Origin: Natronincola peptidivorans
GTDB lineage: Bacteria; Bacillota; Clostridia; Peptostreptococcales; Natronincolaceae
NCBI RefSeq assembly: GCF_900111615.1
Contig: NZ_FOHU01000005.1
Span: 94,963 to 158,962 of the forward strand
Direction: 5' to 3'
DNA: 64,000 nucleotides
Shown here: positions 7,310-15,729 of the stretch, piece after piece
How the letters are laid out: each line of letters begins with the position of its first letter
Numbering within the stretch: the first letter of the stretch is position 1
Made by a program: the position numbers and the translations under genes
Notes under the pieces: generated by a model
What the model saw: only the letters and a program-made list of their open reading frames with translations
What the model was told of the DNA's origin: nothing
Databases searched by the model: none

Positions 7310-9659
7310 AAGAATTGACTTGCACTATTTTATTAGCTTCATTGACACTTAAATAGATTTTTTCCAGCTCCTTAGCTGGTAAAGGTCTGCTGTAGAAAAA
7401 TCCTTGTACTTCATCACATCCTAGGTTGATTAGTTGATCCAGCTGATCTTGATATTCTACCCCTTCAGCTATGGTTTTTATTGCCATTGCCTTTGCTAGC
7501 ATCACGATGGCTTTCACAATCTGTCTGTCACTGTGATTTGAGGATATATTGTCTATTAGAGGCTTTGCAATCTTTAATCGATTCACGTCAAAGCGTTTAA
7601 TATAGCTCAAGGAAGAATAACCTGTACCAAAATCATCAATAGAAATAGAAGCACCTCTATTTGCAAGGGCTGTAAACATCTCTTCCATTGTACTTTCATT
7701 ATTCATAGCACTGTTTTCTGTTATTTCAATGTCTAGCCATTCTGGCTTAATATCATAGGCTTGAATGAAGCTATCAAACATATGCATAAAATTGAGGCTG
7801 TTCAACTGCCTAGGAGAAATATTGATGCCCATTTTCAGATTCAAGTCATACTGTTTATTCCATTCAGCGATTTGAGCAATAGCCTTCTCCATTACCCATT
7901 CCCCAATTTTGACGATACTGCCAATCTCTTCAGCTATGGGGATGAACTCTCCTGGAGATATCATTCCCTTTTCTTTACTTTTCCATCTCAACAGTGCTTC
8001 TATACCAATTAGTTCACCCTGTGGGATACTGAATTGCGGTTGATAATATAATTCAAACTCTTGATGATAATCTGCTTTTTTTAGTAGAAGCTCTAATTCA
8101 TGCTTTCTTTGTACCTTATTACTAAGGTAAGTATTGAAGAAGGCATATTGCTGATGATCCTGTCCCTTAGCATGATACATAGCTATATCCGCATACTTCA
8201 TTAATGTATTTCTATCAGAAGCATCTATAGGATAAAGTGAGATTCCAATGCTGATGGTCACTTGTAGTTGATAGGTATCAATGGTCATTGGAATGTGACA
8301 AAGTTTGATTATTTCCTCGGCAATTTCTTCAATATCCTGTTTATCATATTCTCCCTTCATGGTAATAACAAATTCGTCTCCACCCAATCTAGCAAGTAAC
8401 ATAGCTGGTGATTTCCAACCCTTAAGACGATTAGCTATTTCTATCAAGGTCTTATCTCCTACATCATGCCCATAGGAGTCATTAACGATTTTAAATCTGT
8501 CTAAATCCATGAAAAACAAAGCTACTGTCTCAGGTGAACTTCTTTCGACAATCATTGCGTCTAACTTCTTTAAAAAGTATCTCCGGTTAAAAAGCCCTGT
8601 AAGGTAATCCTGCTTTGCCAATATGTCTAAATCTTGATTCGCTTTAAGTAATTCTTGAGTTCGTTCCTTAATGCCCTGTTCTAGCAGGCTATTCATCTCT
8701 TTTTCCTGTTTAAGCATGTATTCCTTCTGTATTGCCCCTTGGACATATCCACTCAATGCTTGATGCACTATGACTATTCCAATCAGGAAAAGCATCTCTG
8801 CCGCATTGAAGCCTTTCATATAGGCTAGAAAAAGCGGTACAAATAATAATAGTCTCACTTTTTTTGCAGAGCCAGCATTCTCTGGCAATGAGGACTTTAT
8901 CATTGAAGAGGCCACTGTTGGTTTATATATTTCTAGCAGGCCACCGCTGGCTAGAATAAACAATCCTGCCATGTAAATAGCATCGATAATACTATTAGGG
9001 ATATATAAGTCATTGAAGGATTGATATATATAATGTAAGTCTGCTCCTGTATATACTAAGGTTCCTAGTATTGTTAACCGCAGTGTGCTGGATAGGTTGT
9101 TGGTTCTTTTTGATATGTATACAAGAAAAATAGCGCTGATGGCAAAAAAATCTGTTAGGATATATAAAAATGTTGCAATTGTTTCTAGATCCAACGCTAC
9201 TAATAATTGAAATTGATCACGGAAAAAAAGAATCCAAATCACGCTGGCACTGGCACTGGCAGTGGCTATAACATCAAGTATTAACTGATATAAATTCCAT
9301 TTTTTTTGTTGTTTTATCAGAAAAATACCAAAGGCTAGTGCAATAAATAGGTTAGGCAATAGATATAAATACATAAATAGTGTTAAATCCTCAGGGTTAA
9401 TACCAAAGCCTAGATTATATATTCCCCATAGAAGATCAACTAAGGCCCAGGATAAGCATGCTAGGGCTGCCATCAACCAACTAGTGCGAAAATCCTTAAC
9501 CTTTTTATAGACATACTGTAAAATCATATATGCTCCCAAGGCGGCAATAGGAGAAAGTAAATTACCCCAAAAGTTTGATTGCTGAAAAACTACAATAAAA
9601 TAGATGATAAAACATCCCCATAGAAGCCCTAAAATCCAGCTGTAGTTCTTTTTTGTCAC
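7308..9659 (-). CDS. Membrane-bound GGDEF-EAL cyclic-di-GMP protein
   Basis: A GTG at 9659 with AGGAGG seven bases upstream gives 783 residues; the ATG 14 codons earlier has no good site. The first 320 residues hold about eight to nine membrane helices, followed by a short coiled coil. The GGDEF domain has GGDEF intact at about residues 426-430 (ARLGGDEF). The EAL domain has EAL at about 554, EITENS, DDFGTGYSS at about 675, AEGVE and the VQGF segment. The usual LKID element reads LKIA; the Lys is kept. Both activities are therefore possible on motifs. The sensory membrane region matches no named family that I recognise. Monocistronic, with a terminator overlapping the stop. Confidence 0.82.
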   Translation of the reverse strand: MTKKNYSWILGLLWGCFIIYFIVVFQQSNFWGNLLSPIAALGAYMILQYVYKKVKDFRTSWLMAALACLSWALVDLLWGIYNLGFGINPEDLTLFMYLYLLPNLFIALAFGIFLIKQQKKWNLYQLILDVIATASASASVIWILFFRDQFQLLVALDLETIATFLYILTDFFAISAIFLVYISKRTNNLSSTLRLTILGTLVYTGADLHYIYQSFNDLYIPNSIIDAIYMAGLFILASGGLLEIYKPTVASSMIKSSLPENAGSAKKVRLLLFVPLFLAYMKGFNAAEMLFLIGIVIVHQALSGYVQGAIQKEYMLKQEKEMNSLLEQGIKERTQELLKANQDLDILAKQDYLTGLFNRRYFLKKLDAMIVERSSPETVALFFMDLDRFKIVNDSYGHDVGDKTLIEIANRLKGWKSPAMLLARLGGDEFVITMKGEYDKQDIEEIAEEIIKLCHIPMTIDTYQLQVTISIGISLYPIDASDRNTLMKYADIAMYHAKGQDHQQYAFFNTYLSNKVQRKHELELLLKKADYHQEFELYYQPQFSIPQGELIGIEALLRWKSKEKGMISPGEFIPIAEEIGSIVKIGEWVMEKAIAQIAEWNKQYDLNLKMGINISPRQLNSLNFMHMFDSFIQAYDIKPEWLDIEITENSAMNNESTMEEMFTALANRGASISIDDFGTGYSSLSYIKRFDVNRLKIAKPLIDNISSNHSDRQIVKAIVMLAKAMAIKTIAEGVEYQDQLDQLINLGCDEVQGFFYSRPLPAKELEKIYLSVNEANKIVQVNS

Positions 9660-9820
9660 TCTATCTCCTCCTCTGTCTTCAAAGCATATCATGATTAACA
9701 ATTTTGTTTTATATTTATAATACCAAATTTAGACATTATGCGCTATAAATATATTTTCTTATAAAACAATTTGTTATAGAATCCTTGATTTTACGAAGGA
9801 AAACAACGAAGGCTGTAAAG

Positions 9821-9857
9821 AAAAGCATCTAACCCTTCAACTGAGTTAGATGCTTTT
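9821..9857 (-). terminator. Terminator of the MATE gene
   Basis: AAAAGCATCTAA (9821-9832) and TTAGATGCTTTT (9846-9857) form a 12-bp perfect stem with a 13-base loop. The minus-strand tail is CTTTAC after the TTTT. It lies 30 bases beyond the stop codon at 9888. Confidence 0.8.
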
Positions 9858-9887
9858 CATTTCCTTTTGGAGCAATTTTCTACTGAC

Positions 9888-11285
9888 TTAACTGGATTGT
9901 ACATTCTTATGAAGCGGTTTGTAGGATTTTTTATGAAGAATAATCATAAACCAACCTACCATTATTATGCCTTTAAATACACTGGTGATGCTGATGCTCC
10001 ACCATACCCCGTCTAACCCCAGAAGGCTCTCAGAGGAAAGGATTAAAGCCAATGGTATCCTGAGAGCATTAAAAACAATTCCTATAATAGAAGGGGGAAC
10101 GGTTTTCCCCAATCCATTAAAGGCACCAGACGTTGTAATTTCAATGCACATAAACAGCTGTGATAACCCAATAATCCTTAGATAGACTACACCATAGGCC
10201 ACAGCCTCTGCCTCAGGCAGAAAAATGCTAAAGACTGGTCTAGCACCAAGTACCAGTATACAGGTTGCTGCTAAACCAATGATGCCCATGATCCTTAAGG
10301 CTACATAATATCCCTTCTGAATCCGATCCCACTTTTCAGCACCATAGTTTTGCCCCACGAAGGCACTTAGGGCCGTTGAAAATCCTCCTGCTGTCAACCA
10401 TGAAACAGCTTCAATTTGTGATCCTACCTTTTGAACTGCAATCGGCACGGGGCCCCATTGTGCAATAATCCTTGCAATAACCATAGAAAAAATAGTAAAG
10501 AGTCCACTTTGCACTGCCACAGGTAACCCTAGCTTGATAATACTCTTCATATGAAGTAAATCAGGTTTTGTCAATAGATGAATTCCTGAGAATATCTCCC
10601 CTTTAGCTTTTATGATATTGTAAATAAAGAAGAAGGTTACTATTGCTTGTGCTATCACTGTTGCTAATGCAGCACCCTTTACTCCTAAAGCTGGAAATGG
10701 ACCTAGTCCTAATATCATCATAGGATCAAGAATCATATTTACTATTAATCCAATTACATTAAGCTTAAATGGCATTCTGCTATTTCCAGCACCATTTAAA
10801 ATCCCACTCAAAACTGGATTGACAAAATAAAAAATCATCCCCAAAGCTACGATTACTAAATAAGATACCGCCATTCCATTTATTTCTGCATCTCCTAGAT
10901 TAAAAAAGCCAATTAATGATTCTCTAAATAGTATAAGTCCAGTTCCATAAAGAATAGCTAGAAAAATTATTAGCTGTAGGGTATGACGTACGTATCGTTT
11001 GGCTTCCTTCATGTCTTCTTTACCAATAGACTGGGCTACACCTACCTCTGCTGCAACTTTAGGGATAAAAATGAATGCGAAGGCCAGCCAAGTAAAGAAG
11101 CCTGCAGTCCCTACAGCTGCCATAGCACTGCTTCCTACTCTGCCAATCCAAATCATATCTGTCATATTGTAAGCCATCTGAACAAAGGATGTGCCCATTA
11201 TAGGAAGAGCTAGTTTTATTAAGGCTTGTGATATATTACCCTCTATTAATAGGTTATTCTTTTTCAATAAAAGTCCAGCTCCCAT
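9888..11285 (-). CDS. MATE family multidrug/Na+ antiporter-like efflux protein
   Basis: A 465-residue protein with about 12 membrane segments in two MatE repeats. The first begins LIKLALPIMGTSFVQMAYNMTDMIWIGRVG, of which LALPIMG and the D-IWIGR element are family hallmarks. The second repeat begins at the IIKLGLPVAVQSGLF-like segment near residue 245. This is the expected length for the NorM/DinF type. The substrate cannot be told. The start may instead be the TTG six codons downstream, since a GGAG lies before it. It follows the phosphatase gene by 50 bases and may share its transcript. Confidence 0.82.
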   Translation of the reverse strand: MGAGLLLKKNNLLIEGNISQALIKLALPIMGTSFVQMAYNMTDMIWIGRVGSSAMAAVGTAGFFTWLAFAFIFIPKVAAEVGVAQSIGKEDMKEAKRYVRHTLQLIIFLAILYGTGLILFRESLIGFFNLGDAEINGMAVSYLVIVALGMIFYFVNPVLSGILNGAGNSRMPFKLNVIGLIVNMILDPMMILGLGPFPALGVKGAALATVIAQAIVTFFFIYNIIKAKGEIFSGIHLLTKPDLLHMKSIIKLGLPVAVQSGLFTIFSMVIARIIAQWGPVPIAVQKVGSQIEAVSWLTAGGFSTALSAFVGQNYGAEKWDRIQKGYYVALRIMGIIGLAATCILVLGARPVFSIFLPEAEAVAYGVVYLRIIGLSQLFMCIEITTSGAFNGLGKTVPPSIIGIVFNALRIPLALILSSESLLGLDGVWWSISITSVFKGIIMVGWFMIILHKKSYKPLHKNVQSS

Positions 11286-11335
11286 CTAAATCTTTTTTTA
11301 ACTTTATAAAACATATGCATTGTTGCTTTTTATGA

Positions 11336-11962
11336 TTAATAAGCTTCTTGAGCTTTAGCAAGATGACTTATGTCCCCATATAGTACAATATTTGATTCTC
11401 CATTTTCTATCTCTATTAGACTTACGCTTGTATTATGGATATAAGGAGGCTCCCAAATTTCCTCTAAAGGGCGTCCCTCAAAATAACCCATAATAGCCTT
11501 TAAAGTCACAGCGTGAGTAAGAATTAATACATTACCTTGTTTTTCCTCTTCTATAATACTATTGATTGCTTTTATTCCTCGGTTTTGAAGCTCTAGAAAA
11601 CTTTCTCCACTATGATTCTTATATTTATGAGGCGCCTTCCAAAAATGATTGTACTCCTTTGGATTTAATGTCTCAACCTCTAGAGATGTTTTACCCTCCC
11701 AATCTCCTAAATTGATTTCCCTTAGGTTCTCTTCTTTTATGATTTCTATTTTCCTATCTCCCCTAACAATCCTCCCTGTATTATAAGCTCGAGGACTAGG
11801 GCTGGAGTAAATAGCATCGAAGGTAGTATTTATTAAATAGTCATGTAGGGCTTCTGCCTCTTCTATGCCTTTTTCTGTTAAAGCAGAATCCTGCCAGCCC
11901 TGCATCCTTTTTTCAATATTCCATTCAGTTTCTCCATGTCGAACTAAATATAAGCTTAGCAT
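11336..11962 (-). CDS. Histidine phosphatase family protein (phosphoglycerate mutase-like)
   Basis: A 208-residue enzyme. The phosphohistidine motif LVRHGETEWN lies at residues 6-15, with the second catalytic His in ILTHAVTLKAI near residue 150. The central acid-rich loop LREINLGDWEG is typical of the cobC/GpmB-like branch. Known members dephosphorylate sugars, nucleotides or alpha-ribazole-phosphate. No cobalamin genes are adjacent, so I do not call CobC. The ribosome site is GGGGGAG before the ATG, and an extended -10 promoter lies upstream (11995-12003). Confidence 0.8.
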   Translation of the reverse strand: MLSLYLVRHGETEWNIEKRMQGWQDSALTEKGIEEAEALHDYLINTTFDAIYSSPSPRAYNTGRIVRGDRKIEIIKEENLREINLGDWEGKTSLEVETLNPKEYNHFWKAPHKYKNHSGESFLELQNRGIKAINSIIEEEKQGNVLILTHAVTLKAIMGYFEGRPLEEIWEPPYIHNTSVSLIEIENGESNIVLYGDISHLAKAQEAY

Positions 11963-11994
11963 TTCGTCTCCCCCTCTATTGATTCACTAGATAT

Positions 11995-12003
11995 ATTATA
12001 CCA
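11995..12003 (-). promoter_or_regulatory. Extended -10 promoter of the histidine phosphatase gene
   Basis: The minus strand reads TGGTATAAT, an extended -10 element (TGnTATAAT), 33 bases upstream of the ATG. No good -35 box is seen at 17 bases, as is common for extended -10 promoters. Confidence 0.6.
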
Positions 12004-12042
12004 CCAGACTCAAAGAAAATCTTCACCTTCTTGGTGCCTTTG

Positions 12043-12094
12043 AAAACCCAGCACCCTTACGTATATAAGTATACGCTGTGGATACTGGGTTTTT
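12043..12094 (-). terminator. Composite long-hairpin terminator behind ftsX
   Basis: Outer arms AAAACCCAG (12043-12051) and CTGGGTTTT (12085-12093) enclose an inner hairpin CGTATA (12060-12065) / TATACG (12070-12075), separated by an imperfectly paired section. T-runs on both sides make it bidirectional in principle. The same design recurs at 40412-40461 and 43856-43906. Confidence 0.75.
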
Positions 12095-12131
12095 ATACCT
12101 TCAGCATGATGGCTTGTAAATAGCCTTCTTT

Positions 12132-13019
12132 TTACTTGCTTTTAGCAGAGGATAAACCCAACAAACTGCCAATAATCCCAAGAATTCCACTTAGAGACAT
12201 AACCAGTATAACTAAGCCTGGTACGAGAGTTTCACGAGGAGGCAGAGGAATAAAAGGAAGGGGACCAGTCATTTGAGCATAAACCTGCTTTAGTGTAAAG
12301 ACTGATAGTATTGATGCCAATAGCCCGCCTCCTAAGGTCAATAACAATCCTTCTAATAAAAAGGGAAGTGCGATAAAATTCTCAGGAGCCCCTAACAACC
12401 GCAAAGTGTTTATTTGCTCTCTATTGTTAAATATTCCCTGTCTAATAATATGAGATATAATCACCAGTGTAGAAATCCCTACCGCTGTTATTATCAAGTA
12501 TCCTAAAAGCTTTGATAACTCTGCAATACTCTGAAGACGATCCAATACCTCCCTGTTATCTCTTACATGCTCTATCCCCGCCATAAGATGTAGCCTCTCC
12601 AGAACAGGTTCAATTTTTTCTAAATGAATCTTTACCTCAATAAAGGCGTTAAAGGGATTGTCATCAAAAAACTCTAAGACACGGGCTTCCTTCCCAAGAA
12701 TTTCCACCATCCTTTGGTAGGCTTCTTCCTCATCAACCACTCGTGCTTCCCTTACACCATCCATGTCATTTATTCTTTCAACCAGCTGTACAGCACCAGT
12801 ATTATCAATATCTTCATCAAAATATACATTTATTTCTGCCTCTCCCTGGATTACTTCAACCACTTCACTACTTATCAACCACCCAGAAATTACCATGGCA
12901 AGAATAAAGAAAATAAGTCCTGTACTGATAAGAGAAAAAATATTGGATAACAAGCTTAAACGTAGCATGGTTTTTGCTTCTTTTAAAAAGTAGCCTGTAT
13001 TGTATAATATATTCTTCAT
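12132..13019 (-). CDS. ftsX: FtsX-like permease of the FtsEX complex
   Basis: A 295-residue protein with the FtsX layout. A short cytoplasmic N-terminus leads to TM1 (about residues 23-48), an extracytoplasmic domain of about 120 residues, and three further membrane helices (about 168-190, 218-245 and 265-290). The GVREARVVDEEEAYQRM stretch in the outer domain is typical of FtsX. The C-terminal TLRLLGAP segment is the FtsX/MacB coupling region. It starts one base after the ftsE stop. Known role: with FtsE it transmits ATP hydrolysis across the membrane to activate peptidoglycan hydrolysis. The outer-loop partner here is probably the coiled-coil protein encoded first in the operon. Confidence 0.85.
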   Translation of the reverse strand: MKNILYNTGYFLKEAKTMLRLSLLSNIFSLISTGLIFFILAMVISGWLISSEVVEVIQGEAEINVYFDEDIDNTGAVQLVERINDMDGVREARVVDEEEAYQRMVEILGKEARVLEFFDDNPFNAFIEVKIHLEKIEPVLERLHLMAGIEHVRDNREVLDRLQSIAELSKLLGYLIITAVGISTLVIISHIIRQGIFNNREQINTLRLLGAPENFIALPFLLEGLLLTLGGGLLASILSVFTLKQVYAQMTGPLPFIPLPPRETLVPGLVILVMSLSGILGIIGSLLGLSSAKSK

Positions 13020-13020
13020 T

Positions 13021-13695
13021 TTATGTTAATCCCAGCCTTTCATGACAAATACTTCCATCATTTATTTCAATGATTTGAATATCTTTCGTCTCATGGATTA
13101 AATGGGTTGCATGTGTAGTAATAACTACCGCTGTATCTTTATCTTTAAATGATGTCAATAACTGAAGTATATTTAAAGCATTATCCTTATCCAAATTACC
13201 TGTAGGTTCGTCCGCTAGTATTAAGGCCGGCTTCCTAGCTACAGCTCGAGCTATAGCTACTCTTTGACACTGTCCCCATGATAGATTTTCTACAGGAGAA
13301 AGGGCTTTGTGTTCCAACCCTACTTTTATCAGCGCATTGCTGGCATTTGCCTTTAACTGATGAGGGGGAATCCCTAGAAACCTCATCCCCAGCATCACAT
13401 TCTCTAGGGCAGTTCTCCCTTTTATTAGTCGAAACTCTTGGAAAACAGGTCCAATTCTCATCCGCATATTTCTGATATTTGTTGCCTGTCCCTTGGCAAT
13501 GGCCTGACCCAGCACTTCTAATGTGCCGGCTGTAGGATATTCTACCCCCATGAAAAGCTTTAATAGGCTGGTTTTTCCAGAACCACTAGGTCCTGTGAGA
13601 TAGACAATGTCCCCCGCTTCAATTTTTAGATTTATATTTTTTAAAGCCTTTGTTCCATCAGGGTACTTGAAACAGACTTCTTTTGCTTCAATCAT
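13021..13695 (-). CDS. ftsE: FtsE-like ABC ATPase of the FtsEX complex
   Basis: A 224-residue ABC ATPase. Walker A is GPSGSGKTS (about residues 35-43), the Q-loop is VFQEFRL and Walker B is LILADEPTGNLD. The signature reads LSWGQCQ instead of the usual LSGGQQQ or LSGGEQQ, with Trp replacing the first conserved Gly. The D-loop and switch His (VITTHATHL) are intact. It sits between the coiled-coil protein (25-base gap) and ftsX (one base). The order with ftsX supports FtsE rather than a LolD/MacB-type exporter ATPase, although the family boundary is not sharp. Confidence 0.82.
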   Translation of the reverse strand: MIEAKEVCFKYPDGTKALKNINLKIEAGDIVYLTGPSGSGKTSLLKLFMGVEYPTAGTLEVLGQAIAKGQATNIRNMRMRIGPVFQEFRLIKGRTALENVMLGMRFLGIPPHQLKANASNALIKVGLEHKALSPVENLSWGQCQRVAIARAVARKPALILADEPTGNLDKDNALNILQLLTSFKDKDTAVVITTHATHLIHETKDIQIIEINDGSICHERLGLT

Positions 13696-13720
13696 TTTGA
13701 CCGCCTCCCCTAGCTTTTTA

Positions 13721-14842
13721 CTAGAATAAAAATGGTGTTGATAGTAATTCTATATATCCTTTTTTAATATCTACAGATCGCAAAGTATTGTTTTCTAACA
13801 CTGGCTTAAGATTCAGGGTTAAATCACCCTCCCGAAATAGGTCCTCCAGTGCTCCAGCCTCTAGTGGCATTTGGTAAAAGCTTCCTTCACTTACTTCAAA
13901 TTTCAAGGTGTCCCTCCCCTGGATAACAAAGGTTCCCCCTAAAACTAGGTTCTGTTTGGGTAATCTCATTTCAATTTTGTTATCAGAAAAACTAAAGCTC
14001 ATCTCTGGAAGACTAGAATGTTGTGCAATTATTGAGTTAAGGGTTCCTTCCTCTAAAGTTCCTTTAATACCTGCAAAAGAGAATGATATTTTCAAAGCAT
14101 CTGGCGGTAGATTCCCTTCTCGAATAATACGTGAAAATTCTTCTACTGTCTCCGAGAGCAAGGGCTTCAGTTGCTGCCAAACCTGCTGTATGCTGGCTAG
14201 ATGTTCTTGAAAATACTCTCTTTCTTCCTCCATAGATGCAAGATACTCCTCCATGTCCTTTCTTAACTGCATTTTTTTAGCTAGGGCTTCCTTCAGTTGA
14301 TACTGTTTCTCTTCTGTCAGCAGAAGTTTTTCCTCTAGCTTTGTTTTTTCTATCGTCAGCCTTTCTCTATTTTCATCCATTTCTTCCAAAAGCTCTCCTG
14401 TGTTGCGGGTGAGATCCTTGAGGATATTTATTCTCCTAAGAAAGGTCGTCAGGCTATCAGAATCTAGTATGATTTCTAAGTAAGATCCTGGCCCCATTCT
14501 CTGATAGCTTTTAAGTACTTGCTTTAGATCTTCTTGTTTTTTTTGATAATCGACTTCTTTTCCTGCAATGATTTTTTCTAAATCATAAATCTCACGGTTT
14601 ATGATTACTATGTCCTGGGATATCTTCTCTTCCTCCCGCTCCATTTCTTCTATCTCTTGTACTATAAGGAATAGGTTTGATAGAATCTCCCTTTCCTCTT
14701 GAGAAATTTCTATTAATTTCTCTTGGACCTCTGTAAAAGAGTCTACTTGTCCTTCCACTACAGTGGAAGAAACCATTATCAGAGCAAAAATAATTGCTAG
14801 GCCTGAAACAAAAAATATTTTTACCTCTCTTTTCTTTAACAT
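13721..14842 (-). CDS. Exported coiled-coil protein, PcsB/EnvC-like N-terminus without a hydrolase domain
   Basis: The ATG at 14842 (373 residues) has GGGGGTG upstream and opens directly into a signal sequence or anchor (MLKKREVKIFF..., then a hydrophobic stretch to about residue 30); longer frames start from poor TTG codons. Residues about 35-220 form two long coiled-coil segments around GPGSYLEIILDSDSLTTFLR, the hinge element typical of PcsB, CwlO and EnvC-like coils. The last 125 residues are beta-rich (SFSFAGIKG, FSFSDNKIEMRLP), and I see no CHAP, NlpC/P60 or LytM motif. It is the first gene of the ftsEX operon. Inference: the extracellular effector or adaptor moved by FtsEX, which would recruit or activate a hydrolase encoded elsewhere. 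Confidence 0.7.
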   Translation of the reverse strand: MLKKREVKIFFVSGLAIIFALIMVSSTVVEGQVDSFTEVQEKLIEISQEEREILSNLFLIVQEIEEMEREEEKISQDIVIINREIYDLEKIIAGKEVDYQKKQEDLKQVLKSYQRMGPGSYLEIILDSDSLTTFLRRINILKDLTRNTGELLEEMDENRERLTIEKTKLEEKLLLTEEKQYQLKEALAKKMQLRKDMEEYLASMEEEREYFQEHLASIQQVWQQLKPLLSETVEEFSRIIREGNLPPDALKISFSFAGIKGTLEEGTLNSIIAQHSSLPEMSFSFSDNKIEMRLPKQNLVLGGTFVIQGRDTLKFEVSEGSFYQMPLEAGALEDLFREGDLTLNLKPVLENNTLRSVDIKKGYIELLSTPFLF

Positions 14843-14986
14843 ATACCTCACCCCCGTTTGCCATAAGGAAAAAATGCTTCTTTTTGCCATATCATAATCT
14901 AATTTTACCAAAATATCTCCGATACTAACATCTTTTTTTTATTTAGTTTTCCTTATTTCCGACTTCCTTACTTTCATAAAGGGCAA

Positions 14987-15016
14987 TTGATAGAATTTGG
15001 TCCTTGATGGTATAAT
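14987..15016 (+). promoter_or_regulatory. Promoter of trmB
   Basis: TTGATA (14987-14992), an 18-base spacer and TATAAT (15011-15016), followed by a GTGAGGGAG ribosome site. The divergent coiled-coil/ftsEX operon must start in the same 214-base region, but no convincing minus-strand promoter was found there. Confidence 0.7.
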
Positions 15017-15056
15017 AAAGCATATCAAATATTAGTGAGGGAGCTTTATGTAAAAA

Positions 15057-15707
15057 ATGAGAAGAAGAAAAAAACCTGGATCGAAGGAAAAACTGTTAAG
15101 CTATGAAAGATATTTATGTACAGAACCAGAAAAGTATAAAGGTAATTGGAATAAATATTTTGTTGAAAAAAATCCAATTCATGTGGAGCTAGGGACAGGT
15201 AGAGGACAATTTCTTAGTACCTTGGCGGAGATGAACCCCAATATCAATTACATAGGCATCGAGATTAAAGAAGAGGTTTTGTTAAAGGCTGTAGAAAAAG
15301 CCGATACCAAACAATTAAAAAACATTGTATTTCTTTGGTATGATATTAATAAAATAGAAAATATCTTTGCTGCAGGTGAGCTTAATAGATTCTACATTAA
15401 TTTTTGTGATCCTTGGCCCAAGAAACGTTGGGCCAAACGAAGACTTACCCACAGAAGCTTTTTAGAGAAATACAAGTACATGCTCATTAAGGATGGAGAA
15501 ATTCATTTTAAAACAGATAATGAAAAACTCTTTGAGTTCTCTTTAAATGAATTTTCCTTCGTAGACCTTCGTTTGAAAAGTATTACTTTTGATTTGCATC
15601 ATAGTGAAGTAGAAAATGCTGCTACTACAGAATATGAAGATAAATTCTCTGCTATGGGAATGAAAATATACCGATGTGAAGGAATAAAAATTGATAGAAG
15701 CAGCTGA
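15057..15707 (+). CDS. trmB: tRNA (guanine-N7)-methyltransferase (m7G46)
   Basis: A 216-residue SAM-dependent methyltransferase. Motif I is VELGTGRGQF (about residues 43-52), then IGIEIKEEVL, and the TrmB hallmark INFCDPWPKKRWAKRRL (about 120-136), followed by FKTDNEKLFEF. This is a complete, normal-length TrmB that makes m7G at position 46 of tRNA. The ATG is 13 bases from the GGGAG site. A start-stop pair ATG-TAA (15048-15053) lies between them, see findings. Transcribed with the downstream XRE/S24 regulator gene (22-base gap). Confidence 0.92.
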   Translation: MRRRKKPGSKEKLLSYERYLCTEPEKYKGNWNKYFVEKNPIHVELGTGRGQFLSTLAEMNPNINYIGIEIKEEVLLKAVEKADTKQLKNIVFLWYDINKIENIFAAGELNRFYINFCDPWPKKRWAKRRLTHRSFLEKYKYMLIKDGEIHFKTDNEKLFEFSLNEFSFVDLRLKSITFDLHHSEVENAATTEYEDKFSAMGMKIYRCEGIKIDRSS

Positions 15708-15729
15708 TAAAGGGAGATGAAATGAATAC

